This document shows positions 22,950-33,799 of a DNA stretch of 64,000 bases, in pieces (position 1 is the stretch's first letter; each line of letters starts with the position of its first letter). Source of the DNA: Dipteronia dyeriana (Eukaryota > Streptophyta > Magnoliopsida > Sapindales > Sapindaceae). The notes below the pieces were generated by a model. It ran no database searches and was not told where the DNA came from. It saw only the letters and a list, made by a program, of their open reading frames with translations. The stretch is taken from the NCBI GenBank assembly GCA_032871835.1, contig CM065299.1, forward strand, positions 93,665,152-93,729,151, in the 5' to 3' direction. The translations under genes were made by a program, and so were the position numbers.

Positions 22950-24319
22950 AGAAATGAGATACAGAGAATAATAAAACAGACAGACACAAGCAGCGATCCT
23001 AATTATGCGCTCATTCTACGTGCCATATATTTATAGTGAGAATTTGCTCAAAAAAAATAAAAAAAATAAAAAATCAATGGTTGGTCAAATTTTTCCTGCG
23101 TTTCAGTAAGATTAGGTGGCCCATGCCCACCCCACTAAAATTTAATAATTTTTAATGTGATAAATATTGCTGCCTGTAAACATACCCCATCAGATTGTGA
23201 CATTTTTAGATTTCAATTACAATCGTATTAAGCCTTAAAAATAGACTAGGCAGAATCTTATCTTAGAGGAACAAAATTTTGAGAAAAAAGTATTCTTGCC
23301 CTGATCACTGATGTGCCACCAAAATATGGAAAACCCCACAAAAACAAAAAATGTTAATGTTGTCTCTGTTCGGAGATAAACCAAGAAAAGTTATTCGATT
23401 TATCTTATGTCCTGTCTTTTTAATGGTTCTGTACAAAAGAAAAGTTCATCTACCGTTCTAACTTTACACTAGTGGGTCCTTTTTCTTTTCCACCTGCTGT
23501 ATTTAGACTATCTAGATTTTCTTTTTAATCTGATATTGAATGGACCAACGCCTCTCAAGAGCTGTTGAGAATTGAGATCCATCGGAAGATATCTACTCAT
23601 ATCTTAACAAATAGAAAATTTAAACATATACTTATAATTTATAAAAGAAAAATACTTGGGCTACCCCTCCAATGAGGTGTTACCGAGCTTCTTTCTTTAA
23701 TTTTTTTATTATTATCTAATAAAATAGATCACTTGACACTATCCCATTGGTGGAATCAGTACCTTGGATACTGAATCAGTACCTAATTATTGTTCTTTTA
23801 TAAAATATGTATAGTGAGATCCGAAACACCAATCACGCACTAACGTGGAAAGTAAGTGAACACCATTGTGCTAATAATGGATGAGCAATTACACCATTTC
23901 GCTTTTAAGAAAATGTAATTGCATTTCACTTTTTATTGGAGGGTTTTGAGAGTCTTTTTTATGAGTGCCAACTAATCAAGGATTACTTTAATCCTACTTA
24001 TTATTAACTATTGCTAGTTGCTAAGTGGACCTCAACTAGGTACTGAAATAAAATTTGCAATCAAATTAAACTCTTAAAAAAAGAACAGGTTAATTGTCGG
24101 TGAATAATCTGAGAATATTAACTTTGAAAAACAAGCTGTGAAGGTAAAAATTAAAATAACCAAGTAATCCATGATTTTCTGTACACATTAAAGAGTCTGT
24201 AGAAACCTGCTTCATACACAATAATTTCCAAAATACACTTCATGCATGTATGCACACCAATTCCTTTCTCACAGAGATTGCAATAAGTTTTTGGCAATTA
24301 TGATCAAGAAGAGAGCTAT
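22950..24319. other. intergenic, PPA copy 2 to WAKL
   Basis: AT-rich DNA. The PPA copy 2 promoter must lie at its left side, just above about 22950, and the WAKL 3' end at its right side. I see no gene or bounded repeat. Confidence 0.5.
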
Positions 24320-26705
24320 TTAAGGCACATGATGTATGGATTCAGGAGACATTGATATCATCTGCAGAAGACTTGAATTCGAAAATGTTTCCTGCAATGC
24401 ACGTCCCCTCTTGCTGTGATCTCCATCTAAGTTCTCTTTTGCTATGTGTACAAGCTCCTTGGCAACATCAATCATGCCGACTTTCCCATCTCTCCCGAAT
24501 AACATACACCGCGTTGCAAGGTCTGCAACTATCTCTATCTGCTCTCTTCGAAAGATCGGTTGCTCGTGATAGTATAGAGATGGATCCACAATCTCTTCTA
24601 GCTTCCAACTTCTTATTTTCTGCAATGCACCTGTTGGTTGATCAATGTGTTTGGACCCTGTTATCAACTCTAAAAGTAGCACACCAAAGTCGTAAACATC
24701 GTTTTTATTATGGATTGAATTACCCAATTCCAGGTTTGAGTGATCTAGTACTAATCCAAACCCGGAAATTTTTACTGAGAATTCTTCATCTAAAAAGATG
24801 TATCCGGATTTGAGGCCGCGGTGGAAAATGGGAGGACAAATCTCGTACTGCAAGAAAGCAAGAACATTAGCTGTTTCGGCTGCAATGGTGAGCCTCTTAT
24901 ACCAATCAAGGCCAGTTTTGTTTTCACTACTCTTTTGCAAATGTTCCTCCAGGGTGCCATTTGCAGGATACTCGTACACTATTAGTGGGACGATTCCGGA
25001 TTCGATACAGCATCCGAGGAGACGTGCCAAATTCCTGTGCAGGATTGCTGTCAAAATATCAACCCGAGATATGACTTGAATGAGGTCTCTTTCGCTATCA
25101 CATTGCAATCTGTGTACAGCTATATGTGAACCATCTCCTAACACCCCAGCATAAATTGAGCCATTCGTGTTCTCTACGAGTTTTTGGGCGTCTTTGAATC
25201 CTCTGGTGGCTTCTTCGAGCTCATGATAAGTGAAGAAACGAGTCCTACAAGCTTTCCGGAATGAGATTCTACTGCCAAAATGACCTTGGTCATGATCAAA
25301 TAATGTAGCTCCTTGAACAGGTCGTTTTAGTAGACAAAAGAGTGCTAATAAGGAGACAACAACAAAGGCCGGAGCAAGAACACCTGCAAATTGAGATTCA
25401 AATTAAAGCAACTAGAATTTGTAAAAATTTGTCCTTATAAGAGAAGTATATATCTATATGCACAAAAGGGTTCATTCTGCTTCTGCAGTGACATACCAGC
25501 TACAATTACAACTTCTTTTTCACTTCTCCTTTTTGTGAAGCAGTCCTGTCCAAATGCTTCTTTTCCATTCTTGATACAGGCTGTCAAACATTATCATTTT
25601 GATTAACAAACAAATGTGAATATGTGAAAAAAAAAATATATATTCATGAGTACATCAGATAGCATAGAAAGCAAAAGCCTCTGTAGTCATGATGACCCTG
25701 TCATGGAACATAATGACATGAACAACTTTAATGATGCCCTAATCATGATGAATTCAGTGAATCAGAACTAATTAACAACAGCCCCCACATAGGTTTTATC
25801 TTCTATTGTGTACCCTAGTTGGGGGATTTAATGATTGTATCTAAATTGAAGTCAAATTCTTTATCATGATCACCAAAAAGCTTGAGTGAGCATGATCACA
25901 AAATTTACTCACATTTTAAGCAACCAGTACCATTGGCAAATCCATCTCCAACGAAACCATCCTTGCACAAGCACCTCACACCAGCTCCAACTGTTGTGGC
26001 ATTGACAGTGTTTGAATTTGTAGCACAAACACCTTTGGATGTATTTCTGGGAATTGCCCACTCTAATTTGACCCCACGTTTCCCGGTATTGGTACCTCTC
26101 TCAACAGCCCAAGACGAAAATCCCCTGCATCCATACTTTGAAAAACCTGAAAATCCATCTCCAACATGCCATACACTGTGATCAGATAGTGGGTAACAAC
26201 ACGCAGGTGAGCCACCACCACCGCCATTGCCATCAACATCATCACAATCAGGCAAGTTATTTGTTTCACAACCTGTTTTGCACAAAGAAGAATCCTCACA
26301 ATCATATAAACCAATAACATTATCAACCGAGACTCCAAAGTGGTCGTTTCTCGAGAAACCAAATGAATTCAAATCGTTGTACTGGCGACAAGAAGTTATC
26401 CCCGGAAAATCCACCAGTACACCGTCGGAGAAGAATTCAACAACTTTGTAACTTCGAGCGCTGATGTTGAGGTAAAGGGTGGTTGAATTCGGGCAGTTGA
26501 GACTAAAAGCAGAGGAAAAAACAGAGGAACAAGAATTGGAATTGTTCAAGTGAAATGGAAATGGTATGCTTAAGTTTCCACATTTTTCTTCGATGCATTG
26601 ACATTGAAGTAAAACAGGTTGCTGATGTTGAGTAGAATAAGAGATTTTTGTTTGGTGAAGAATTGTGATCAAGAGAACACAACAAGTGAAAACCAAAGTT
26701 AACAT
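24320..26705 (-). CDS. wall-associated receptor kinase-like protein, predicted pseudokinase
   Basis: Cell-surface WAK-like protein. Exons, minus-strand order: 26705-25913, 25580-25497, 25383-24320; sum 1941 nt, 646 aa. The start is the ATG at 26705, giving a signal peptide (MLTLVFTCCVLLITIL); frame further upstream has only a GTG. Then come a cysteine-rich GUB_WAK-type galacturonan-binding domain (CGNLSIPFPF near the start), an EGF-like segment ending CLCKDGFVGDGF, a transmembrane helix (VLAPAFVVVSLLALFCLL) and a kinase domain like WAKL15/20. The kinase lacks the key residues: the glycine-rich loop is VENTNGS, the beta-3 Lys is His383 (VAVHR), HRD is HRG (Gly482), the metal-binding Asn is Tyr487, and DFG is GFG (Gly500). 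The frame is fully open, so it is probably a functional non-catalytic receptor, not decay. Confidence 0.9.
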
Positions 26706-26819
26706 AGCTTGTAGGAGGAACTGGGAAGTGTTTTGGAGTTTTGACTTGATCACTGAAGACAATGAAGAGCTTGCAGAGAATAGTTTTGAAGGAGTCTTAT
26801 TAACTGTAAAATGCACGTA

Positions 26820-28600
26820 CGTTCATGGGACCCACATTCAGATGAGACACGTGGCAAAGATCAGGAGGTGAGGCATGGAAGTTGGAGAAGAGGAGACGAT
26901 TGGTCTGTGGAATGGGTTACCAAATTCCAAATACATATAGAAGTGTGTGCGTTTTTAGGGAGCGTGGCCTTTGAGTTTTAGCGATTCAATTCATTTTCAA
27001 TGCCCTTGTGTAGTTGTGTGTGTATAATAAATTAATAATACTAAAAAAAAATTCAAATTGGCTCTTCTTTATAACAATAAATTAATGAAATCAAGATGGG
27101 TTTCGAGCATTGATAATGTCAAAATCAAATGCAATAATGTATGTAGTTTGAGAATTACGGAATGTCAGATCTAATTGCAATTCCCATGACGTGTAAAAAA
27201 AAAGCTATTTTACTACAGATCTAATTGTAATTCCCATGACGTGTAAAAAAAAAGCTACTTTACTCTATACCATGAATGTCAAATTTTCAACACTCAATGC
27301 CAGTAGAAGATTAAATCCATTCGGTTTAAGAACATTTCAAACGCAACCGTGATTTGTATTGAAAAAATAGTAACATATCATCACTGTTAAGATATTTATT
27401 TTCTATATATCATAAAAATATACTTCATAAATACTTAATTTAAAATTTAATCTCTAATACTTCAAGTTAAAACACTTGCTTTTTAATGACTCAATAAAAC
27501 TTGTATTTGATTGTTTTGTGGCTACAAAATGGTTGTCCTATAGATAATATGTTATTTGAAAATAGAGAATCCTGTTGACGGAATCCACGTCAAGAATGAT
27601 AATGAATTGTGATGACTGTATTAGAGAGATATATTTGAATTCAATATCTTTTTATCCTATTTTATATCTATATTTTTAACAACTCACAGTTGTGTTAGAG
27701 ATGCTCTAATGGTTATACATTACTTTTTTCATATTTGTAATAGTCTTTCCTTATATTTATCCTTTAAAATTCAAATGGTGGAAAAACCGTTGGAGCTTTT
27801 AGTGATCGATCATACTATCTAGTTTTAGTTGATTCTTTATCTGATTAGTATATGATTTTGTCTTCTTTTTCTTATCATTGGGTGGTGACATCTGTTCTAA
27901 TACCATGCTGGGTTGATTCTATATCTTGTGTCCAAACAGGTGGTGTAGAACTATTGGGTTGGGTGTGTTATTGAATTAATTTTTTAATTTGTGGTTTTTG
28001 GTGCGAATTTTTGGGGCTTACTTTTTTTCTCTCGGTTGTGTTGTAATTTTTTTGTAAGTTGTGAGCTTTGCCTTTGCTATTGGGATACTAAAAACATTTG
28101 ATTTGGTTTACTTTACGTGGTACCCGTAACATCTTAGAAATATTGACCGGGAAAACGAGAAGTTCCAACAAGTCAGCATGTGGGGCCTCATTGATGTAGA
28201 TATGTGTTTGACGTGGCACGATGTGAGTGGACATTACTGGACCCTACATGACCCACCAGACGCTCCACAAAAAGCGTCAAAATGAAGAGAAACTTTCTTT
28301 CTAGTGGCATAGATAGTAACAAAACGGTATTCTAATCATCGGTTCAATGGTTATGACCGTAGGATACTAATTATCAAGAAGCGACTTTGCATCTTTCATG
28401 TATAATTATTTTTGAAATTGGGATTTATATAACTTAAACGATCATAAAGTTAAAAGATGGTCTATAGTGTAATTTGTAAGCCTCCTATCAATACTATGCA
28501 CACCACGATAATATTGCGGTTCAAATCATATATAAAAAACTTCTGTTGATAGTAAATTTTAACATGGGATTAAAGAGAAATTTTTAATCTATTTTTACCT
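26820..28600. other. intergenic, WAKL promoter side
   Basis: No gene is recognisable. It holds the WAKL promoter side and a 50-bp tandem duplication at 27166-27265. Low-complexity AT-rich DNA otherwise. Confidence 0.5.
27166..27265 (+). repeat. 50-bp tandem duplication upstream of WAKL
   Basis: Two adjacent copies begin at 27166 and 27216 with cagatctaatt. Each contains cccatgacgtgt followed by a run of nine A. They differ at very few bases. TGACGT is a bZIP-core word, but regulatory use is unproven. Confidence 0.85.
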
Positions 28601-29778
28601 GGTAGGATGAACCTCCTGATACGGGGTAAGGCCCTTACCTGCTGTGACCTACCTCGAGATACCAGATCCTACGTAACCTAGGTATCTCTATACCACTATC
28701 TGGTAAAAGATTAGCATCACTTCTCCCGAACTGTCATATATCAAGTCGAGCTAGCATCTTGGTACCTCCTACTTGGAACCAGGATATCTATATAGTATCC
28801 GAATACCTCGACACCAGTTCGTGACCCGTCCAGGATATCTCCTACCTGTTATCTAGGTACTAGGATACCTCCAACCTGATATCTAAGCACCTCTTTCAAC
28901 TTGGTACCCGAGTACCTCGATACTACCGTCTGGGAGACTTCAGCATCTACATAAAGCACCAGGTACCCGAATGAGCAGGTCCATGATACTTCCTACCCAG
29001 CACCTTGGCACCAAGACGTCCGACTAGTACCCAAGTACCTCGATGCCATCTCGCCACCTCTTCCAGGTACGTGTCTTGCCCATCAAGCAAGAGGGAAGTT
29101 AGCCGGAAAACTTCAGAATGATTGATCAAGCGCCATGCCACCAGACTGGTACCTCGAAGTACCTCGCCATTGGTGCACAAATCATGATTCTCCTCCAAGC
29201 TACAGAGTTGACTTCTTTGCCATTAAAGTGTCATAATGTGACCATATTGGTCAACAGATTTGTCCTTCAAACATATTTGAACTTGAATGGAAGCCTGATG
29301 TAATCAACTGGAACAATTTCCATATAATTTGATTCTCTCCATCAATGCCAATCATATCCGTAACATGGCCAATCAATTTGGTCTAAATTGTAGGGATTTG
29401 ATTGATGATGGAGAGAGGTTAAAAGGCATGACAAGATCCATACAAGGTATCGAAAAAGGAGGAACAAGAAGGAGCTTCTTCGCCATTTTTCTCAGAGGAT
29501 TTAGCCACTTAACGACACACGATTTCACCATCTCCAACCTTTGTAAATGAGAGAGTTCAAGTGCTTTTTAGGATCACTGTATTATCCCTTCAATAAAACA
29601 GTTTTCTCAGATTATATTTCTCCATATTTGTTCTGTTTACAAGCCGTTTACATTTCCATTTTCCTATGACCACTTTGTCACCTAGATACAAAGTATCTGC
29701 CCCAACTGCAACCTACTGAGTAGCGGTCTTGAGGGTGTTGATTGAAATTCCTCACCTTAAGGGAGTTCTCGGTCAACA
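28600..29778 (+). mobile_element. Ty3/Gypsy 5' LTR (left border unresolved)
   Basis: A stretch rich in repeated ggtacc, gatacctc and cacc words ends with ggtcaaca at 29778, followed five bases later by a primer-binding-like site. It therefore looks like the right part of a 5' LTR. The left border could not be fixed because no second LTR remains in the window. Confidence 0.5.
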
Positions 29779-29783
29779 CTTTT

Positions 29784-29803
29784 TGGTGCCGTTTGTGGGA
29801 ACG
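29784..29803 (+). other. retrotransposon primer-binding site
   Basis: The site reads tggtgccgtttgtgggaacg, close to the TGGCGCCGTCTGTGGGAA found just inside the 5' LTR of many plant Gypsy elements. It sets the element's orientation as plus. Confidence 0.75.
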
Positions 29804-29860
29804 TTCCACACCTCTTTGGAAAGCCTGTAAAATCAAGTTTTTCTTTTGTAGTATACAACA

Positions 29861-30195
29861 TGAGACTTCAATCCTCCCAAGAATAGCCCGAGGCATCAGG
29901 ACACCAGTCCATAGCCTCCACCCGGAAGGCTCAAAAGAAAGGAAAGAAATCGAAGCACAATAATCCTACTCCAGCACCACCTGCTACTGCGCGGGTCGCA
30001 CCCTAGGTCTTAACCTTCCTAGTGGTAGGCCAGGCAATTTGGGAGCAGTAAGCCTTGACCTTTGTGGAGAATGTACGCCTCAGATTAGTCGCAGAAGGTA
30101 TCACTCCCCATCTCGTGACACTAGAGGCTAGAGTAGATATCAGTAGGCCAGTTACCGGGGTGGAGGAAATGGTGAGATATATCACCTTTTTGAAG
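29861..30195 (+). pseudogene. Gypsy gag, N-terminal remnant, cut by the Mutator insertion
   Basis: From the first ATG after the primer-binding site (about 29861) there is a degenerate gag start with early stops. A frame near 30110-30195 stays open up to the Mutator-like insertion. The coding sequence resumes at 38505 on the other side. No function is expected. Confidence 0.5.
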
Positions 30196-30591
30196 GGTGA
30201 TGATGTCACCCTTTTAATAACCTAAGTTTAAAAGACACCTATTATGGTGAACTGTCCAAATTACCCCTAAACTTTAATTTTTTAAAAGCCATGTTTTGAA
30301 CTCGTTGGTATCTCCCCAAAAAAGTTGTCTGAAAAACTTGACTATCTCTCCAAATTCTATAGTAGAAGGTAACAAATATTTATGATCTTCACTTAAATTT
30401 CTTTTATGCATTTCAGATATTTTGCATTCATTTCAGTATGGGTTAACAATGTATCTATTCCTCGATATCAATGTATCCATTTCATATTCTGCACTAGATA
30501 TTCTTCGATATTTAAAGATGAATCGAGCTTATTTTATATTGGAACGAGCTGTTGTTTAGTTTGAAAAAAGCTCAATTATTTGAAAAACATG

Positions 30592-31505
30592 CTCGACAAA
30601 AAATGCTAGATCCCTTAGGAAAAGTTCTCGATAATTTGACAAATAATCTCGATCCCTTAAAAAAGTTCTCGATCCCTTAAAAACTTTCTCGATCCCTTAG
30701 AAAAAGTTCTCGCACTTTCTCGATCCCTTAGAAAAAGTTCTCGCTCCCTTCGAAAATGCTCTCGATCCCTTGAGAAAAGATCTCGATCCCTTGATAAAAG
30801 TTCTCGATAATTTGAAAATTTTCTCGATCCCTTAAAAAAGTTCTCGAACCGTTAGAAATGTTCTCGATCCCTTAGAAAAAGTTATCGTTCCCTTGTTAAA
30901 AGTTCTCGATCCGTTAGAAAAAGTTCTCGTTCCCTTGTTAAAATTTCTCGATCCCTTGATAAAAGTTCTCGATAATTTAAAAAATATTTTCGATCTCTTA
31001 AAAAAGTTCTCGAACAGTTAAAAAAGTTCTCGTTCCGTTGTTAACTGTTTTCGAGCCCTTATGAAAAGTTCTCGATCCCTTAGAAAAAGTTCTCGTTTTC
31101 TTGTTAAAAGTTTCGATCCTTTGATAAAAGTTCTCGATCCCTTAGAAAAAGTTCTCGTTCCTTTGTTAAAAGTTCTCGATCCCTTGATAAAAGTTCTCGA
31201 TAATTTGACAAATATTCTCGATCCCTTTAAAAAGTACTCGAACAGTTACAAATGTTCTCGATCCCTTAGAAAAAGTTCTCGTTCCCTTGTTAAAAGTTCT
31301 CGAACCGTTATAAAAAGTTCTAGATAATTTGACAAATATTTTCGATAAAAGTTCTCGAATTGAACCTTTTTAAAAGTTCTCGAATTGAACCTTTTTAAAA
31401 GTTCTCGAATTGAACCTTTTTAAAAGTTCTCGATTCTTTGTAAATTATTCTCGAACCATTGAAAAAGTTTTCGATCCCTTATAAAAAGTACTCTATCCAT
31501 TTGAT
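30592..31505 (+). repeat. minisatellite upstream of the MULE transposase
   Basis: About 900 bp of tandem, slightly variable units of roughly 20-30 bp around the core ctcgatccctta-aaaaagtt. Units degenerate toward the right end, where a block containing ctcgaattgaacc is repeated three times (about 31341-31430). It ends just before the transposase ATG at 31576, next to the acceptor ttttcacag, so it probably lies in the 5' intron or leader. Open frames through it are repeat artefacts. Confidence 0.9.
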
Positions 31506-31575
31506 GTTTTTGTAATTGTAAAAGTTTTTTTTTAATCTGTTAATAATTGATTGTGATGATGATTTTCACAGGACA

Positions 31576-33586
31576 ATGGATCGGGTTAGATTAGTAATAT
31601 CTTACAACGGTCGATGGTAGCAATTACTTGATGGAAGTCAGAGGTTTCTTGGTTCCGATAACCAAGGAATGTATGTGTCCAGAAATATGACTTACGAAGA
31701 GCTGGTGTCGATTGTACAAACCGTTGTGAAGTACGATGTGAACAAATACATTGCTGATCTACAATCTATATCAATCGTTCCCGGGATAACATGTCGCACA
31801 TTTATAAGAAATGACGACGATGTTTTGTTTATGCTAGGGGAAGATAGGGTAATCCCTCAAGTATATGTCAGTTTAATTGAGAGGGCTGCATGAGGTGTCA
31901 TCGGTGAAGAAATCCCTCGTCATGATAACACCCAATAATCTTGATCTTCCGGCGGAAGCAACCAGTTGTTCACAGAAAGAAGTGGGATTGACGGTAGGAA
32001 AAACCTATGTGGTATCCCACCGGAAGTAGCCGTCCATGGTGATATAGTTGGAGCTCAATTGGACGATGATTTCGGTTGTCAAATTGAAATGAACGCTGAG
32101 CAGTACAACCACCAATACAATGAGATGTACAATGACATGAACAATGAGCGGAACAATGAACCTCATAACCTACCAATCCATGAGGTGGCTAATGAGACAA
32201 ATTTACATCCGGTACATAATGTACCGAACAATGAGGAAGATGAAAAACGGTTCGAAACGAGAAGACATGCAAGACGTGTCCACAGATGTAGTTCCACTAT
32301 AGTAAATATAGCTGGGACATCTGAGGTCTGACCTGATGTGACTCCAGCTGAGTCTGAGAATGCCAGAACGTGGGTTATTCCAGAAGCAGAATCATACTCG
32401 TTTGGTATGGGTGGAAGTAGGAACTTGGTAAAAGATGAACCTACCACCTTGATATATAAAGGTCATTTTTTTCCTACTAAAAAGGATTTGAAGAGATTGG
32501 CTGGCCATTTTACAATGCGGCACAACTTCGAGTGGAAGGTGAAAAGGTCGAATAAGACAACATTACATCTGGTTTGTTTGATAGACAACTGTACATGGAA
32601 GTTAAGAACGGTTAGGAGAGATGAAGCGACATACTTTCAAGTACGAAGTTTTTTCAAACAACACACTTGTCCGTTGGAGGAGATTCACCGCCGCCATCGA
32701 CAAGCTAGTGCAATCATAATTGAAGAAGTGGTTGCACCTAGATTGCAGCAACATGATGGTCGACTAATGCGACCGAAGGGCATAATCGCCGACATGAAAA
32801 CAATGTATGACATCCAAATAATGTACAGTAAGGCACATAAAGCCCTTGATTATGCATTGTCACTTACCTATGGAACGCATGAGGAAAGCTTTCAACTGCT
32901 GTCATCATTCGGTTACGTGCTGGAACAATAAAATCCCGAAACGATTACTGACTTACAGTGCGATGAAAATGGTAAATTCCTATACTTACAGTGCAATGAA
33001 ACGGGCTGGAAAATAGTGGACATTTGACTTAGCCCGGAAGACCTGCACATGTAACAAATTCCAAATGGACCTTCTTCTATGTTCTCACGCTCTCGCAGCC
33101 GCAAGGTACATCATACAATTTTGTGTACGGTTAATATTACTTAAACATCATACAATTTTATCATCGTTTTCAATGTTTTTACAGGGACCGAAACATGAAT
33201 TTCACATCCCTCTGTGTGGACTACTACAAGCGACAAACACTTATTGATGCGTACTCGGTTCCTATTATACCGGTTGGACATCCTTCCACTTGGATTGTGC
33301 CATCTGACATCGCTGAGAGAGTCATTTTGAATCTAAGCCCCAGGAGACAAGCAGGCCGCTCGAGGGCTTCACGCCGTATCTCGACTTCGGAGAGAACATC
33401 CGCACAAAATTGTAGATGATGTCGACAACCAGGGCATAATTCGAGGAGATGTTCTAACCCAGCTTTTACTGATGAAGATCTGAGCAGAGTCATTCCTGAG
33501 GAATACAGACGCAAGTGTAGTTTCTGTCATACTATTAGTCACAACAGACAAACGTGCCCTACTAGAGACGGTGGGACCATGGAATG
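31576..33586 (+). pseudogene. MuDR-family transposase without its catalytic core
   Basis: The N-terminus starts MDRVRLVISYNGRW and then hits a stop; the frame continues past it. The 32338-32931 part is the plant MuDR DNA-binding region, with the C-x-C-x-H-x-C type zinc motif (LIDNCTW to KQHTCPLEE) and a MULE-typical stretch up to SSFGYVLEQ. Almost immediately a SWIM zinc finger follows (CTCNKFQMDLLLCSHALAAA, about 33040-33105), then, after a likely intron, a zinc knuckle (CRQPGHNSRRC). The DDE catalytic domain that should sit between DNA-binding and SWIM parts, normally several hundred residues, is missing. With the premature stops this means no transposase activity. Confidence 0.85.
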
Positions 33587-33799
33587 AATTGAGGCGTTAT
33601 CATGATGATATTGTTATAATTTGAACTCGTATGACTTGTTAAGTAACTGAAATGTAATTGTATTTAAATATGATTTGTATATATACAAATGTAAAAAAAA
33701 TTATACAAAAGAATTGGTAAATATACAAAACTGTTGGTATATATACAAAAGAATTTGTAAATATACAAAGTAATTAGAACATATAAAACAGAATTGGTA

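Noticed and set aside
24352..25079. Plus-strand frames across the WAKL kinase exon
   Set aside because: Antisense shadows of a clear kinase-like exon.
26706..26816. Longer N-terminus for the WAKL protein
   Set aside because: The upstream frame begins with GTG, not ATG, and would bury the signal peptide behind 37 polar residues.
31061..31327. 88-codon open frame rich in Lys, Ser and Leu
   Set aside because: It is a translation of the minisatellite units and has no independent start context.
30592..31505. Regularly spaced direct repeats resembling a CRISPR array
   Set aside because: Units are contiguous and vary throughout, with no unique spacers, and the context is a plant nuclear transposon. 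It is a minisatellite.
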